From Clostridia bacterium (GTDB taxonomy: Bacteria; Bacillota; Clostridia; Oscillospirales; Acutalibacteraceae), in NCBI GenBank assembly GCA_017465505.1, contig JAFTWB010000023.1, forward strand, positions 1 to 64,000: a DNA stretch of 64,000 nt. Reading direction: 5' to 3'. The position numbers and the translations under genes are program-made. Under the pieces are notes generated by a model. It saw only the letters and a program-made list of their open reading frames with translations. It made no database searches and was not told the origin of the DNA. Positions 1 through 8,294 of the stretch are shown one piece after another; positions within the stretch are counted from its first letter, which is position 1; each line of letters opens with the position of its first letter.

Positions 1-123
1 GCACCGCCTCAATCAGCAGTGCCTTTTTCTCTTGGTAAATTTTTCAAGCATAAAATTTTACAATATCATTTTAACTTATGCAAATCGAATTGTAAATGAA
101 GAGTTTTTGAAATTTTAAAAAGC

Positions 124-684
124 TCACTCTTTTGACAACAATTCCACCCCGAAAATAAGCTTTGAAAGTCTGTCGATTCCTGCGTCTATATCCAGATAAA
201 CCGTGCGAGGGTCAATGTTGTGCTTCTCTGCGATTTCTTCCACAGTAAGCTGAACATCATCAATATACCGCTCGCATAACACCTGGTACTGTCTGATGTT
301 AGACTGCTTACGTGAGCGTTCTGCAAAAGACTTATATACCTCAAGCATACTTTCGATGTGAGTCATAATAATCTTGGTATTCACAGCAGACCTCTTGATG
401 GAATTGACAACCTGCTCTCTTCTGTGATTCCGCTCCCACATAAGATCCAGAACATCAATAACATCCTCAGACTGCTCAGCAGAATAAATGGCACTTTCTG
501 CGTGTGCCTTAAACTCTCGGTAATGGGACAGAAGCATTTTTGTATTTCGCAGTCTGTAATCCCTGGTGTCTTTCAGCTCCTTTAACCGCTCCGCCTCGTA
601 CTTACTGATTGCCGTTTCAGCTCCTACCTTTGCCGCAATGTTTGCAATTCTTTCTTCGCTAAGCTTACTTTTATCCTTGGACAT
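124..684 (-). CDS. Phage sigma-like HTH regulator
   Basis: A 186-residue protein, the most distal early gene seen in the element. The N-terminal two thirds are charged and helical. Residues about 130-180 form a sigma-70 region 4/LuxR-like helix-turn-helix, with the recognition region EEIAEKHNIDPRTVYLDID. Proteins of this layout in clostridial prophages often act as late-gene activators (ArpU/RinA-like), a role inferred here from position and fold only. A good Shine-Dalgarno (GGAGAG) lies just before the ATG. No close family is recognised. Confidence 0.7.
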   Translation of the reverse strand: MSKDKSKLSEERIANIAAKVGAETAISKYEAERLKELKDTRDYRLRNTKMLLSHYREFKAHAESAIYSAEQSEDVIDVLDLMWERNHRREQVVNSIKRSAVNTKIIMTHIESMLEVYKSFAERSRKQSNIRQYQVLCERYIDDVQLTVEEIAEKHNIDPRTVYLDIDAGIDRLSKLIFGVELLSKE

Positions 685-776
685 CTCAAAACTCTCCTTT
701 TCTTTGAGGTTAAATTTCTTTTTTGTTTATTGCAAAGCTGACCGCCGAGAAAACTCAACAGTCTGCCTTAATTTAT

Positions 777-1502
777 TTACTTACGCACTTTTCCCACATC
801 AACAGGAACCAAGGGCAGGAACACAAAAACAGCCGACGTTCCTGTTATATCGTTGTAATTGTAATCTGCGTTATGAAGATAGTAACCTTTTGGAGCTTTA
901 GGAACTGTACCTGTTTCAATCTCCTTTATCTTCCTTTTGCCCAGCTCTCTGACCTTTTCCTTTGGAGGCACAAGATTTCGGCTTCGTATCTGGTGACTCT
1001 TGCCTTTGGTTTCTTTGTGTATGTACTTGGCAAGATTTTCGAATCTACCCTCAAGATACATAGGCTCCACAAATATGCTGCCTTTATCCCAATTGCTTGT
1101 TACCACATCGTAGTCGATTTTCTTAATGCAGATGTGAGCGTGCCATTTTCCTCTCTCGCCACGTTCAACCCTGCCTCTGTATTTAAACTCAGGCAGTCCG
1201 TTCTTTTTGCAGTAATATTTCAAACGCCTGAGATAATTTCTCACATCTCGCAGACACTCATCCTCTTCGTTATCATAACGGTACTTAAGAGTAACCCACA
1301 TATCGCCGGGAACAAAATTATTCAGAATTTCTCTGCGAGTTTTTTTCTCTGCTCTGATATCATTTGCCTGCTTCTGTTTCTCTGAGGTTTCAGACTGACG
1401 GACTGACCGACCAACACCTTTGAGATTTCTTTTTCTGATTGATTTATAAACCTCAACCTCTACCATATCACCTGATGTAATAGTTCTCTCATAGTAGTGC
1501 AC
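777..1502 (-). CDS. HUH endonuclease, phage/plasmid replication protein (ORF2/G2P-like)
   Basis: A 241-residue rolling-circle-type replication initiator. The HUH motif is H121-A-H123 in GKWHAHICIK, and a candidate catalytic tyrosine is Y160 followed by K163 in AKYIHKETK. This spacing is typical of the REP ORF2/G2P family, which nicks one strand at a double-strand origin and becomes covalently attached. I chose the GTG start at 1502 because AGGAGG sits 6 nt before it; an in-frame TTG at 1526 lies upstream of that site. It lies in the leftward early operon, downstream of a ParB-like protein and a DUF6017-like domain, so element replication is the likely job. A palindrome-rich gap lies just upstream. 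Confidence 0.75.
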   Translation of the reverse strand: MHYYERTITSGDMVEVEVYKSIRKRNLKGVGRSVRQSETSEKQKQANDIRAEKKTRREILNNFVPGDMWVTLKYRYDNEEDECLRDVRNYLRRLKYYCKKNGLPEFKYRGRVERGERGKWHAHICIKKIDYDVVTSNWDKGSIFVEPMYLEGRFENLAKYIHKETKGKSHQIRSRNLVPPKEKVRELGKRKIKEIETGTVPKAPKGYYLHNADYNYNDITGTSAVFVFLPLVPVDVGKVRK

Positions 1503-1526
1503 AGTCTTAACCTCCTTTTCGCCCAA

Positions 1527-1651
1527 GTTTCGTCACAACTTTAATTGCTTTAACAGGCATTTAAAGAGCCCCTCGGACTCTCGCTTTTTCATATACTTAT
1601 ATATAAGGCTACACACTCCCGAGCATTTTCGAGAGTGTGTTTTTCATTGTT
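1527..1651. promoter_or_regulatory. Palindrome-rich gap upstream of the HUH gene (candidate origin or regulatory structure)
   Basis: The gap holds a perfect 12-bp palindrome CTTATATATAAG (1596-1607). It also holds a hairpin with 8-bp arms ACACACTC/GAGTGTGT (1611-1618 and 1633-1640) followed by TTTT on the + strand. No rightward gene ends here, so a simple terminator is an odd fit. Double-strand origins of HUH replicons are often such structures beside the rep gene; that role is inference. Confidence 0.4.
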
Positions 1652-2314
1652 TTAAGGCTTCAGAAGAAGCTCTTTCGGAATCATACTTCCCTGAGTTTCC
1701 TTTTGAGGGATTCTGCTTGCCAGCACTCTGAGCTCGTCCTCGGTGAGCTCCTTGAAGGTGTCGGGGAGTTTCCCGTTTGTCACTTCAGCCAAGAGCCGCT
1801 CGAAGCACTCTATTAACTGTGCCTGACGGTCAGGCTCCTCACAAACGTGCTTTACCGCCTCTTTATAATCGCCGCATTTGAGCACGTTGTAATAAATCTT
1901 TGTAAAAATGTACGATCCGCTCAAACTATCTATAATCTCAAGAGCCTTCGGCAACGCCTCAGCTGATCCTGCTTTAAGAAGCTCAGTGAGGCGGTTCATA
2001 TCCTTGCTGAAAATAATAGTGTTTGTTATCTGCCGCTGGTACATATACCGTGCATTTATAAGCTCACTATGAATCTTTTCTGCTCTTAGAATGTACTGCC
2101 TTTTTATCTTTGCACCCATCTCTGCCGATATCGCACCTAATCTGGCCAGCATATATAAATGGGCCATACCTAATACATAGCCGATTTCTTCGAATCTCAA
2201 GGAGAAAAGAAGCTTATCGTCCATAGACGGGCCTAAATCATAAGCCAGCCTGTCCAACTCCTGATACCGCATAGCTCTGGGACTAAGTTGAAGATTCTCT
2301 TTAATGGGTTGCAC
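1652..2314 (-). CDS. Hypothetical prophage protein
   Basis: A 220-residue, largely alpha-helical soluble protein with a GTG start at 2314, preceded by GAGGTGA. It has no signal peptide, membrane segment or catalytic motif that I recognise. It sits between small early genes and the HUH endonuclease gene, so a role in replication or its control is possible but unsupported by sequence. Confidence 0.6.
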   Translation of the reverse strand: MQPIKENLQLSPRAMRYQELDRLAYDLGPSMDDKLLFSLRFEEIGYVLGMAHLYMLARLGAISAEMGAKIKRQYILRAEKIHSELINARYMYQRQITNTIIFSKDMNRLTELLKAGSAEALPKALEIIDSLSGSYIFTKIYYNVLKCGDYKEAVKHVCEEPDRQAQLIECFERLLAEVTNGKLPDTFKELTEDELRVLASRIPQKETQGSMIPKELLLKP

Positions 2315-2334
2315 TATTATTCACCTCACTATAT

Positions 2335-2664
2335 TTATATTGACCGCTCATCCGACCTTCTTTGTAAATCACAATCATAATCAATCCAGAATTTAGCACT
2401 GTAAAGAATTTTATCTCTTGAAACCACTTCCTCAGTAGAAATGTTTTCATCAGGCATATTCTTAACAATATGTTCCGCAAGTTCGCCTGCTATTCTTCGG
2501 CGGATTTCTTCTTTCGGAGTCTTTCCGTAAATAAGGTATTCACGTGGAACTTCAACTATTGCATTTACTCTTTCGCCGTTAAATTTTTTTACAACAACCT
2601 TTTCAGCATAAACCGTTCTGTATCCGCCAAGCTTGCGAACAAGCCAATCTTTAATCTTTTTCAT
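2335..2664 (-). CDS. Hypothetical small prophage protein
   Basis: A 109-residue protein that begins MKKIKDWLVRKLGGYRTVYA, with a basic N-terminus and a mixed alpha/beta middle (residues 20-90). No known domain is recognised. It is spaced like its neighbours within the leftward early operon. Confidence 0.55.
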   Translation of the reverse strand: MKKIKDWLVRKLGGYRTVYAEKVVVKKFNGERVNAIVEVPREYLIYGKTPKEEIRRRIAGELAEHIVKNMPDENISTEEVVSRDKILYSAKFWIDYDCDLQRRSDERSI

Positions 2665-2681
2665 CTATATGTACCTCTTCA

Positions 2682-2972
2682 CTACTCGATATCAATATCC
2701 AAAGGTATACCACGTCTTATGCTCAACTTTATTTCCCCTTTTTGTAGCTCCCTGAGCCTCTCTTGACATTCCTCATCGGTTTCATAACCCATACAGAAAA
2801 TCATATTATCAGGGCCACGCCATTTCTCAACCAAGTCTACAATAAAGTACATAACAGTATGCTTCAACGCAAAACACTTCGTACAAATTATGTACCTTTC
2901 ATCTCTTGCTTTAACTGTATATGGCTTCTTTTCGTTAGGTATATACACCTTGTCCCCTACTTTAGCCTTCAC
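2682..2972 (-). CDS. Conserved-looking small prophage protein
   Basis: A 96-residue soluble protein. The opening KVGDKVYIPNEKKPYTVKARDE resembles an SH3-like small barrel seen in many clostridial phage early proteins, followed by a short helical tail. The start codon overlaps the stop of the upstream gene at 2972, which indicates translational coupling. The function is unknown. Confidence 0.6.
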   Translation of the reverse strand: MKAKVGDKVYIPNEKKPYTVKARDERYIICTKCFALKHTVMYFIVDLVEKWRGPDNMIFCMGYETDEECQERLRELQKGEIKLSIRRGIPLDIDIE

Positions 2973-3211
2973 TATTCACACCCTACTCCTTTTTTTAAAA
3001 CTATATTTTGCTGTGATTTTGGTATCATATGCGGACATTTGATACTTACTTCAATATGCGGACAATTTTTTAATTCAAAAAAGCCGCCATTATAATCATT
3101 TATCATTGTGTTAAGAATGGCTTCCGCTCCGTTTTGATACAAAGATTTATACTTGCAAACCGCCTCGCAAGCACAACAGTTACACTCTGCAATTAAGTTC
3201 ATTACTCGCAC
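2972..3211 (-). CDS. Cys-rich small prophage protein
   Basis: A 79-residue protein with Cys/His clusters (CNCCACEAVCKYK near residues 10-22, then CPHIEVSIKCPH), which suggests metal binding. A GTG start at 3211 overlaps the end of the preceding gene; an internal ATG at codon 4 is an alternative. No recognised family. Confidence 0.5.
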   Translation of the reverse strand: MRVMNLIAECNCCACEAVCKYKSLYQNGAEAILNTMINDYNGGFFELKNCPHIEVSIKCPHMIPKSQQNIVLKKGVGCE

Positions 3212-3783
3212 CCCATTTCTTTTAAGAGATTGTCACCCGTAATTGTGCTAACAATTAGAGGGTTTAACGTGTTTCGTCTTTTTAATTCGTTCCAAAACTC
3301 TTTGACGGCTTCGGATTTGGCGGTTGCAATCAACCTTGCGTGGAGTCTTATATCTCGTTCCTCGTCATACCGTTTAATACGGTTTACTTTGCTTTTCAAC
3401 CTCTCAATCTCTGCCTTAAGCTCCTCATTTTCCTTGTAGCTTTTGGTAAGAAGGTCATCAAGCAGGCCAAGAGAGCTTACTTTATCTTTGGCTTTTTCTG
3501 ATTGCCTTTGTTTTTCTCTTTCGTTTATATATTTAAACCTCTCAATCTCCGCTTGCTGTTCCTTAATCTTCTCATTGCAAGCCTTGAGCTGTTCACGCTG
3601 ACACTGAATTTTAACTCCACAGTTTTTGTTCTCGGCTTTCAGGCGATTTATAATCCTTAACGATTCTTTTGCTAAAGTAACCCTACACCATTCGTTGCCA
3701 TAAAATACACACTCATTACATTCGGCATGTAGGTTACTGCAACATTCCAAGGCCTTTTCAATCTTGCCAACGAATACGTTCAT
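3202..3783 (-). CDS. Coiled-coil prophage protein with N-terminal Cys cluster
   Basis: A 193-residue protein. Residues 14-33 carry C-x(4)-C-x(2)-C and a further Cys (CNECVFYGNEWC), and residues 45-150 form a long heptad-rich coiled coil. Two related stretches, AEIERFK and AEIERLK, suggest internal repetition. The start follows GAGGTGGAG. Similar short-zinc-cluster plus coiled-coil proteins are frequent in clostridial phage early regions, without assigned function. Confidence 0.6.
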   Translation of the reverse strand: MNVFVGKIEKALECCSNLHAECNECVFYGNEWCRVTLAKESLRIINRLKAENKNCGVKIQCQREQLKACNEKIKEQQAEIERFKYINEREKQRQSEKAKDKVSSLGLLDDLLTKSYKENEELKAEIERLKSKVNRIKRYDEERDIRLHARLIATAKSEAVKEFWNELKRRNTLNPLIVSTITGDNLLKEMGCE

Positions 3784-3853
3784 TTACTCCACCTCCCGAG
3801 TAATATTCCTGCGACAAAGATAAAAACTCCTGTATTAAATAATAATAATTCTG

Positions 3854-4159
3854 TCATTCCAGAATACTCCTGTCTATGGCCTGTCCACAATCAGGGCAAT
3901 GATCGTATTCATCGTAATCAATTTCATAAGTTTTTCCGCAATTTGGACAAGCCCAGATGTCATATACAGGTTCTCCATCGAAGTATCCGTCAGAGGAAAC
4001 TCTCGGCTCTTCCGGAGTCAGCCTTTTAATGCAGGATTTTGCTATATTCAAAGCAAATCTGTCAGCCTGAGTGAATTTCGAATTTTTGAGTATAATATCT
4101 ATTCTCTCAATCGCTTCTTCCGGCGACATTTTTCGGCAATTATCTTTTGATTTTCTCAT
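3854..4159 (-). CDS. Zinc-ribbon prophage protein
   Basis: A 101-residue protein whose C-terminus holds a zinc ribbon, CPNCGKTY then CPDCGQ (residues 74-95). The N-terminal half is helical. The start overlaps the stop of the next upstream gene by 4 bp, so the two are coupled. It could bind DNA or RNA, but the partner is unknown. Confidence 0.65.
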   Translation of the reverse strand: MRKSKDNCRKMSPEEAIERIDIILKNSKFTQADRFALNIAKSCIKRLTPEEPRVSSDGYFDGEPVYDIWACPNCGKTYEIDYDEYDHCPDCGQAIDRSILE

Positions 4160-4437
4160 TCTGTATCACTCTCCCATAAAAGTTTCTGTCCGCATTTTCG
4201 ACAATAGTCTTTGTCTATTTCGTATTCCCACCCTATAAGGAAATTACAAAAAGGGCAGTGCAATTCTTGACCATAAAAATAAGGCTGTGATATAACCTCT
4301 TTCGGTATCTGCTTTTCAAGGGCAGAAATAGCCGTTGATATAGCAATTTTTCTTGCATTATCAAAAAATTCGTCTCCACCGTGAATGTAATTTTTTTCAA
4401 TGCCTTTCAGCCACTCAATAGCTTCACTCGCTGTCAT
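4156..4437 (-). CDS. Zinc-ribbon prophage protein
   Basis: A 93-residue protein with CPFCNFLIGWEYEIDKDYCRKCGQ near its C-terminus (CxxC twice). It has the same architecture as the next gene downstream, helical N-terminus and C-terminal ribbon, so the two are probably paralogues. AGGAGG lies 7 nt before the ATG. Confidence 0.65.
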   Translation of the reverse strand: MTASEAIEWLKGIEKNYIHGGDEFFDNARKIAISTAISALEKQIPKEVISQPYFYGQELHCPFCNFLIGWEYEIDKDYCRKCGQKLLWESDTE

Positions 4438-4582
4438 TCTTGCACCTCCTTGCTATACGCTTTCTGTATCTATGGCACTGGCTTTTGTCTTTATGGTTAT
4501 CACAACAAACAGCAGGCCAGTGCCAACAGAAATCACAAGGATGTCTGAATAATTCTCCGCAACGCCGTTTGTCTTCTGTCAT
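4424..4582 (-). CDS. Small Cys/His-rich protein nested between two genes
   Basis: A 52-residue reading frame read directly from the sequence. It starts at an ATG preceded by GCAGGAGA, overlaps the last 50 bp of the upstream gene and ends 14 bp inside the next. The protein has at least six cysteines (RCGELF, HPCDFC, AVCCDNH, SQCHRY) and a basic tail. Tight overlaps at both ends match the style of this operon. A spurious overlap is the alternative. Confidence 0.45.
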   Translation of the reverse strand: MTEDKRRCGELFRHPCDFCWHWPAVCCDNHKDKSQCHRYRKRIARRCKNDSE

Positions 4583-4949
4583 TCTCCTGCACCTCACTTT
4601 CAAGCCAAGCTACAGCTTGTAAAAATAAATCTCTTCTGACCACGTCAATGACTGTTGCACTTGTGCGTTCCAGCTCGCTTAACACACATTTTTGTTGCGT
4701 TATAAAATCGACATAAAGCTCTGCCATTTCCTTAACACTCATACCCTTTATGCGGTCAAACTCAGTGTTTCTTACAGGCTCATAAGTTTTACAAAATATA
4801 TCGGGTTTACAAGCGTATTGTTCGCCGTTTACTCCTGTAATGATAAAATCGCCTACATTCGCTTTCATATCTCCTTCAAGAGTATGAATAACAATTTCCT
4901 TATCTGTCTGATATGCTTCTATCACAACAGGTTTCTTTCTATATTTCAT
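4533..4949 (-). CDS. Conserved phage protein of the [12 protein letters not shown] type
   Basis: A 138-residue protein beginning [20 protein letters not shown]. This opening is a very common phage protein domain of unknown function; residues 1-55 appear to form a small beta barrel. Residues 65-130 are a helical extension that may be a separate domain. It supports a phage rather than a conjugative origin for the element. Confidence 0.7.
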   Translation of the reverse strand: MKYRKKPVVIEAYQTDKEIVIHTLEGDMKANVGDFIITGVNGEQYACKPDIFCKTYEPVRNTEFDRIKGMSVKEMAELYVDFITQQKCVLSELERTSATVIDVVRRDLFLQAVAWLESEVQENDRRQTALRRIIQTSL

Positions 4950-5275
4950 TTTCTCAGACCCCTCAACGCCTTCTCAGCTTCCTCTTCTGTGCGAAATACT
5001 TCTTTACCCCACTGGCCTCTTGCAATGTTTTTCACAACAATCATCAATGACATATCAGATGTGAAGTACATCTCTGATACAACACCCTTGTGAGGGTATT
5101 TCTCACCGCGGTGATTCCTTATCGCATATACAGTGTCACCGATTTTACAAGGGATACAGGTAACTCCGTTTCTTATAATCTCGCAGTTTTCGCAGTGCTC
5201 ATCCAGCTCATCCTGACTATGACACTCAAAAGGGTAACGGCAATATATGTCACATATTATCTCAGATATCTTCAT
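4946..5275 (-). CDS. Hypothetical prophage protein with N-terminal Cys cluster
   Basis: About 109 residues from the ATG at 5275, giving [18 protein letters not shown]. An upstream in-frame ATG at 5296 lacks a good ribosome binding site. The first 45 residues contain a C-x(3)-C-x(6)-C...C-x(2)-C series, probably a zinc site. The middle has a [10 protein letters not shown] small-barrel motif, as in the protein at 2682-2972. It overlaps both neighbours by a few bases. Confidence 0.6.
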   Translation of the reverse strand: MKISEIICDIYCRYPFECHSQDELDEHCENCEIIRNGVTCIPCKIGDTVYAIRNHRGEKYPHKGVVSEMYFTSDMSLMIVVKNIARGQWGKEVFRTEEEAEKALRGLRK

Positions 5276-5579
5276 TGCCCAATCCGCCGAACCCACCGGG
5301 AATTTTTATATTAACCGCAGCGGTTAAATTTTCTAAACTTTTTAAAACATCCTCAAGCTCCTTCTCCTTACCCTTTTTAAGCTCACGTGCATAACGCTCT
5401 AAAACATAAACCACAAAAGGCAATGTAGCTTCGCTTAAAGGATTTATAGCCATACTGACATTCATTGAAATCTGCTGAAGATATTCATTAACACTTTTCA
5501 TAGTTGCCAGCTTATTATTCTTTTTAGTATTTTCATAAATCTCTTCAAGCTTCTTCAGATTTTCTTTATAAAAGTCCAT
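5262..5579 (-). CDS. Hypothetical helical prophage protein
   Basis: About 105 residues from the ATG at 5579 (MDFYKENLKKLEEIYENTKK), preceded by AAGGAGAG. It is mostly helical with charged heptads, a hydrophobic patch at residues 40-60 and a Gly-rich C-terminus (PGGFGGLG). No recognised domain. Confidence 0.55.
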   Translation of the reverse strand: MDFYKENLKKLEEIYENTKKNNKLATMKSVNEYLQQISMNVSMAINPLSEATLPFVVYVLERYARELKKGKEKELEDVLKSLENLTAAVNIKIPGGFGGLGNEDI

Positions 5580-5790
5580 TAAAATACTCTCCTTCATCTG
5601 CACCACAAAGAGCAATAACAGTTTTCTTCCGTCTTATCTCCAACTGCTCCTGAGGTGTTGCGTATTTGTATTTGTTACATTTCCAACCAGCAGGGCTGTT
5701 TCTGCACTCTCCGGTCAAAAGCATATAATCACAGTTATAATTTAATCCCTTTGCAGGATGATAAAGGCAATTAGTTCTCTTGCAGCTCAT
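5566..5790 (-). CDS. Conserved Cys-rich prophage protein
   Basis: About 74 residues beginning MSCKRTNCLYHPAKGLNYNC, with six or more Cys/His in the first 45 residues. Its ATG overlaps the TGA of the upstream gene (ATGA), indicating coupling. Proteins of this style, sharing a CKRxxCxYHP-like opening, recur in clostridial phages; the function is unknown. Confidence 0.6.
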   Translation of the reverse strand: MSCKRTNCLYHPAKGLNYNCDYMLLTGECRNSPAGWKCNKYKYATPQEQLEIRRKKTVIALCGADEGEYFNGLL

Positions 5791-6131
5791 ACCCTGCCTC
5801 GCCACTGGAAGTTGCAGCTCTCGTCATCGAAGCCGCAGAACTTGCAGGCACAATCTGCCGTGCACTCCGAGCAGTCGCAGTCCTGGGCTTCACACACTTC
5901 CTCAGAAGCCCTGTTCTTACAGAAAAGGCAGATATCTTCACCCAGTCGAACCTCTTTCATATCTGCCTCAGCTTGCCTGAGGTCAGCTTCAAGCCGCTCG
6001 GCTTTCTCTTTATAATGATTTATCCCTTTATGCAAATCAAGCAACAGATTTCGCATAGTGGGGTTATTGTCCTTATTTTCCAGCTGAAGCTCAGCGGCTT
6101 TTATCTGTTCGGTAAAATCTCTTTCCGACAT
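5787..6131 (-). CDS. Coiled-coil protein with C-terminal Cys cluster
   Basis: About 114 residues from the ATG at 6131, which has a strong AGGAGG. Residues 1-65 are coiled coil (KAERLEADLRQAEADMKEV). Residues 70-112 hold at least ten cysteines (CLFC, CEAQDCDCSECTADCACKFC). A metal-binding or zinc-finger role is likely; the target is unknown. Confidence 0.6.
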   Translation of the reverse strand: MSERDFTEQIKAAELQLENKDNNPTMRNLLLDLHKGINHYKEKAERLEADLRQAEADMKEVRLGEDICLFCKNRASEEVCEAQDCDCSECTADCACKFCGFDDESCNFQWRGRV

Positions 6132-6321
6132 ATTTCTTCCTCCTGTGTTTAACCTTCGGTAATTCCTTAGGTTTAAATATGATTCTCTCATCCCTGATGG
6201 CTTTGCCACAGTTTTCGAAAAGCTTTTTGCATTTAAACACACATTCTTTTCTTCTCGGGCAAAAATTGCAACATACCTTTTCGTTGTAAAGGGTGCAGAA
6301 GTTTGTCTTACATCTATACAT
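6091..6321 (-). CDS. Small basic Cys-rich prophage protein
   Basis: About 76 residues from the ATG at 6321, with GAGGG 8 nt upstream. N-terminal cysteines (MYRCKTNFC, VCCNFCPRRKEC) are followed by a Lys/Arg-rich tail. It probably binds metal and nucleic acid. It overlaps both neighbours slightly. Confidence 0.55.
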   Translation of the reverse strand: MYRCKTNFCTLYNEKVCCNFCPRRKECVFKCKKLFENCGKAIRDERIIFKPKELPKVKHRRKKYVGKRFYRTDKSR

Positions 6322-6676
6322 CAGCCAGTCCCTCATTAACGTTCACGTCGTTGGTTATTGTTGCTTCAAACTCGAAAAACTCATTGAAAAGCATAGCTCT
6401 GAGATAAGTCTGCTTATTGCGTATGGGATAACCGATTTTATTGTACTTTTCACAAACGCTCTCCAGGTGCTGACTCTCCAGCATAGAGTATACTTCCTTA
6501 ACCTTACGAACGCTGACTTCCTGTTTGCCAAAGATAAGAACACCGCTAGCCTCAGATGTTTCCATATCGGAGATAATCTGAATAAGTTCACGATATAAGT
6601 TCCTGTGTATGTACTGCTTGTGCTTGTCCCACTCAAACCGCTCAAGGTTTTTATCAAGTTGTTCAATAAATCCCAC
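6314..6676 (-). CDS. DUF6017-like replication-protein domain
   Basis: A 120-residue protein. Residues 60-112 (HLESVCEKYNKIGYPIRNKQ then YLRAMLFNEFFEFEATI) resemble the C-terminal DUF6017-like domain of RepA-type replication initiators of clostridial plasmids and elements, here as a separate protein. It follows the ParB-like gene by 2 bp, so the two are probably co-translated. The call rests on motif memory, not a search. Confidence 0.5.
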   Translation of the reverse strand: MGFIEQLDKNLERFEWDKHKQYIHRNLYRELIQIISDMETSEASGVLIFGKQEVSVRKVKEVYSMLESQHLESVCEKYNKIGYPIRNKQTYLRAMLFNEFFEFEATITNDVNVNEGLADV

Positions 6677-6678
6677 AG

Positions 6679-7995
6679 TTACCCCTCCTTAACGTAGAGT
6701 TCGTGAGTACCGTCAAGGTACGACTGCTCCTCATCGCTTATCTGATAACCTAACTTTTCAAGAATTTCATAGTATGTAAGCATTTCTTTATCAGGAGAAT
6801 ATGTGCCGTAAAATCTGTTGCGACATAAATCAGCTTCACTCTCACCTACCGTATAAAGAGCATAAAACAAAGAAAGCGCCGTGTTTTTACCATATATCAC
6901 TTCCTCTTTGTTTTCTTCTTCTGCACCGTAAAGCTTTAAGATAGCTTCTTCTACTTCGTCAAAATAAACTGCATCGGTAAGAAGTCGTATGAGACCTTCT
7001 CCAATTTCCAGAATTTTCTTTTCAGCTACAGCTAAGGTAAAGTTTAAAACATAAGAACGTCTGAGCTCTTTCATTCTATTTTCAAGCTCTTCAAACTTCC
7101 TTTTTCTCTCTAATCGTTCCTGCTCTTTCTTTTCTCTGGCCAACTGCTCAGGGGTTTTCTGAGGTGTTTCGTCGCTCTTAAACTTAACCTCGTAAACCGC
7201 ATAATCTGAATAGCCTTTTACATAAACATATTCGCAGTCTTTGTCGGGTTTCTGAAGCTTCTCATCGTCTTCTTTAATATCGTAACCAAACGACACCCAA
7301 CGAAGTAAGCTGACGCTCATATCCTTTGTACTTTCAACCTTCTTCGCCCACTCATTAAGCTTAGACTCAATAAGCTCACAGCGTTCCTGCTTTTTCTCCT
7401 CATTCAGAGCTGTATTAAGCTCCATATTGAAGTTATTGGTGCCCACCGCCTTAAGCACCTTTTCTCTTGCCTTTTCATCCTTAAGAGCGGCAACCTTCAT
7501 ATAATCCTGCAACGTGCCGCCTCTTTCAGCACTTTTCTTAAACTCGGCAGACTCAAAAGCCGAAAGTGCTCGTCTTTTATATACAGTGCTCTTGCCTAAG
7601 CCTGTCTTCTCTGAAACCTCTTCAACCGACATTCCAAGGTCAATCATCAGCTGAATACTTTCCACCTGTTCGGGAATAGTAAGGTCCTGCCTCTGCATAT
7701 TCTCGGCAACCATAATAGCCACCTGCTCGGCAAGGCTCATATCTTCCATAACTACACAGGGTACAAACTCAAGTCCTGCCTGCTTAGCTGCTGCCAGACG
7801 TCTGTGGCCGATAAGTGCACGGTATCTTCCTGACTTATCTGGATGAGGAACGACAGTCAGGTTCTGAAGCAATCCGCTCTGCTTTATAGAATCAGCCAGC
7901 TCGCTTACATCCCCCACGTTCTTCCTTGGGTTGTTGGGATGAGGCTCAATGGCCTCAACGGGTATTCTGATAACATTTCCTTCTTTAACACTCAT
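6679..7995 (-). CDS. ParB/Spo0J-like protein
   Basis: A 438-residue protein. Residues 8-100 form the ParB N-terminal fold: PHPNNPRKN, then GRYRALIGHRRLAAAK with the GxRR CTP-binding box, then VAENMQRQDLTIPEQ. Residues about 115-160 are the KorB/ParB helix-turn-helix (SVEEVSEKTGLGKSTVYKRR). Residues 270-430 are an unusual long, charged coiled-coil extension. Phage-borne ParB-like proteins can act in partition, transcription control or nuclease activity. No parA partner is seen, so a pure partition role is uncertain. Confidence 0.85.
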   Translation of the reverse strand: MSVKEGNVIRIPVEAIEPHPNNPRKNVGDVSELADSIKQSGLLQNLTVVPHPDKSGRYRALIGHRRLAAAKQAGLEFVPCVVMEDMSLAEQVAIMVAENMQRQDLTIPEQVESIQLMIDLGMSVEEVSEKTGLGKSTVYKRRALSAFESAEFKKSAERGGTLQDYMKVAALKDEKAREKVLKAVGTNNFNMELNTALNEEKKQERCELIESKLNEWAKKVESTKDMSVSLLRWVSFGYDIKEDDEKLQKPDKDCEYVYVKGYSDYAVYEVKFKSDETPQKTPEQLAREKKEQERLERKRKFEELENRMKELRRSYVLNFTLAVAEKKILEIGEGLIRLLTDAVYFDEVEEAILKLYGAEEENKEEVIYGKNTALSLFYALYTVGESEADLCRNRFYGTYSPDKEMLTYYEILEKLGYQISDEEQSYLDGTHELYVKEG

Positions 7996-8018
7996 TTTTT
8001 AGCACTCCCCAAATAATC

Positions 8019-8294
8019 TTATTTACTGTTTCTGTATCTTTCCGCTTTATATTGCCTGCAAGCCTTGCAATAACCGTGGCCGTCGCTTTTCTTTCCGCAC
8101 CGCTTACAAAGCCCTGCCTCAGCTCGTTCTTTGCTTAAGTTTTTCTGATATTTATTAAACTTATCTGCACAAGCCCTACATCTCCACTTACCTTTTAAGG
8201 TATCCTCGTCTCTTTTTCCGCACTGAACACATTTCTTCTGAGCTCTGAGGATACGGTATCTTTCTTTTGCATACTCTGCCGATGTCTTAGCCAT
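8019..8294 (-). CDS. Double zinc-finger prophage protein
   Basis: About 91 residues from the ATG at 8294, whose A is also the last base of the upstream TAA. Four CxxC pairs are visible (CVQCGK, CRACAD, CKRCGK, CKAC), enough for two zinc knuckles separated by a basic helix. A nucleic-acid-binding role is likely. A longer start at 8345 would run deep into the upstream gene. Confidence 0.6.
   Translation of the reverse strand: MAKTSAEYAKERYRILRAQKKCVQCGKRDEDTLKGKWRCRACADKFNKYQKNLSKERAEAGLCKRCGKKSDGHGYCKACRQYKAERYRNSK

Noticed and set aside
1611-1644. Ordinary terminator of a rightward gene
   Set aside because: No rightward gene ends there; the T run is on the wrong strand for the flanking leftward genes.
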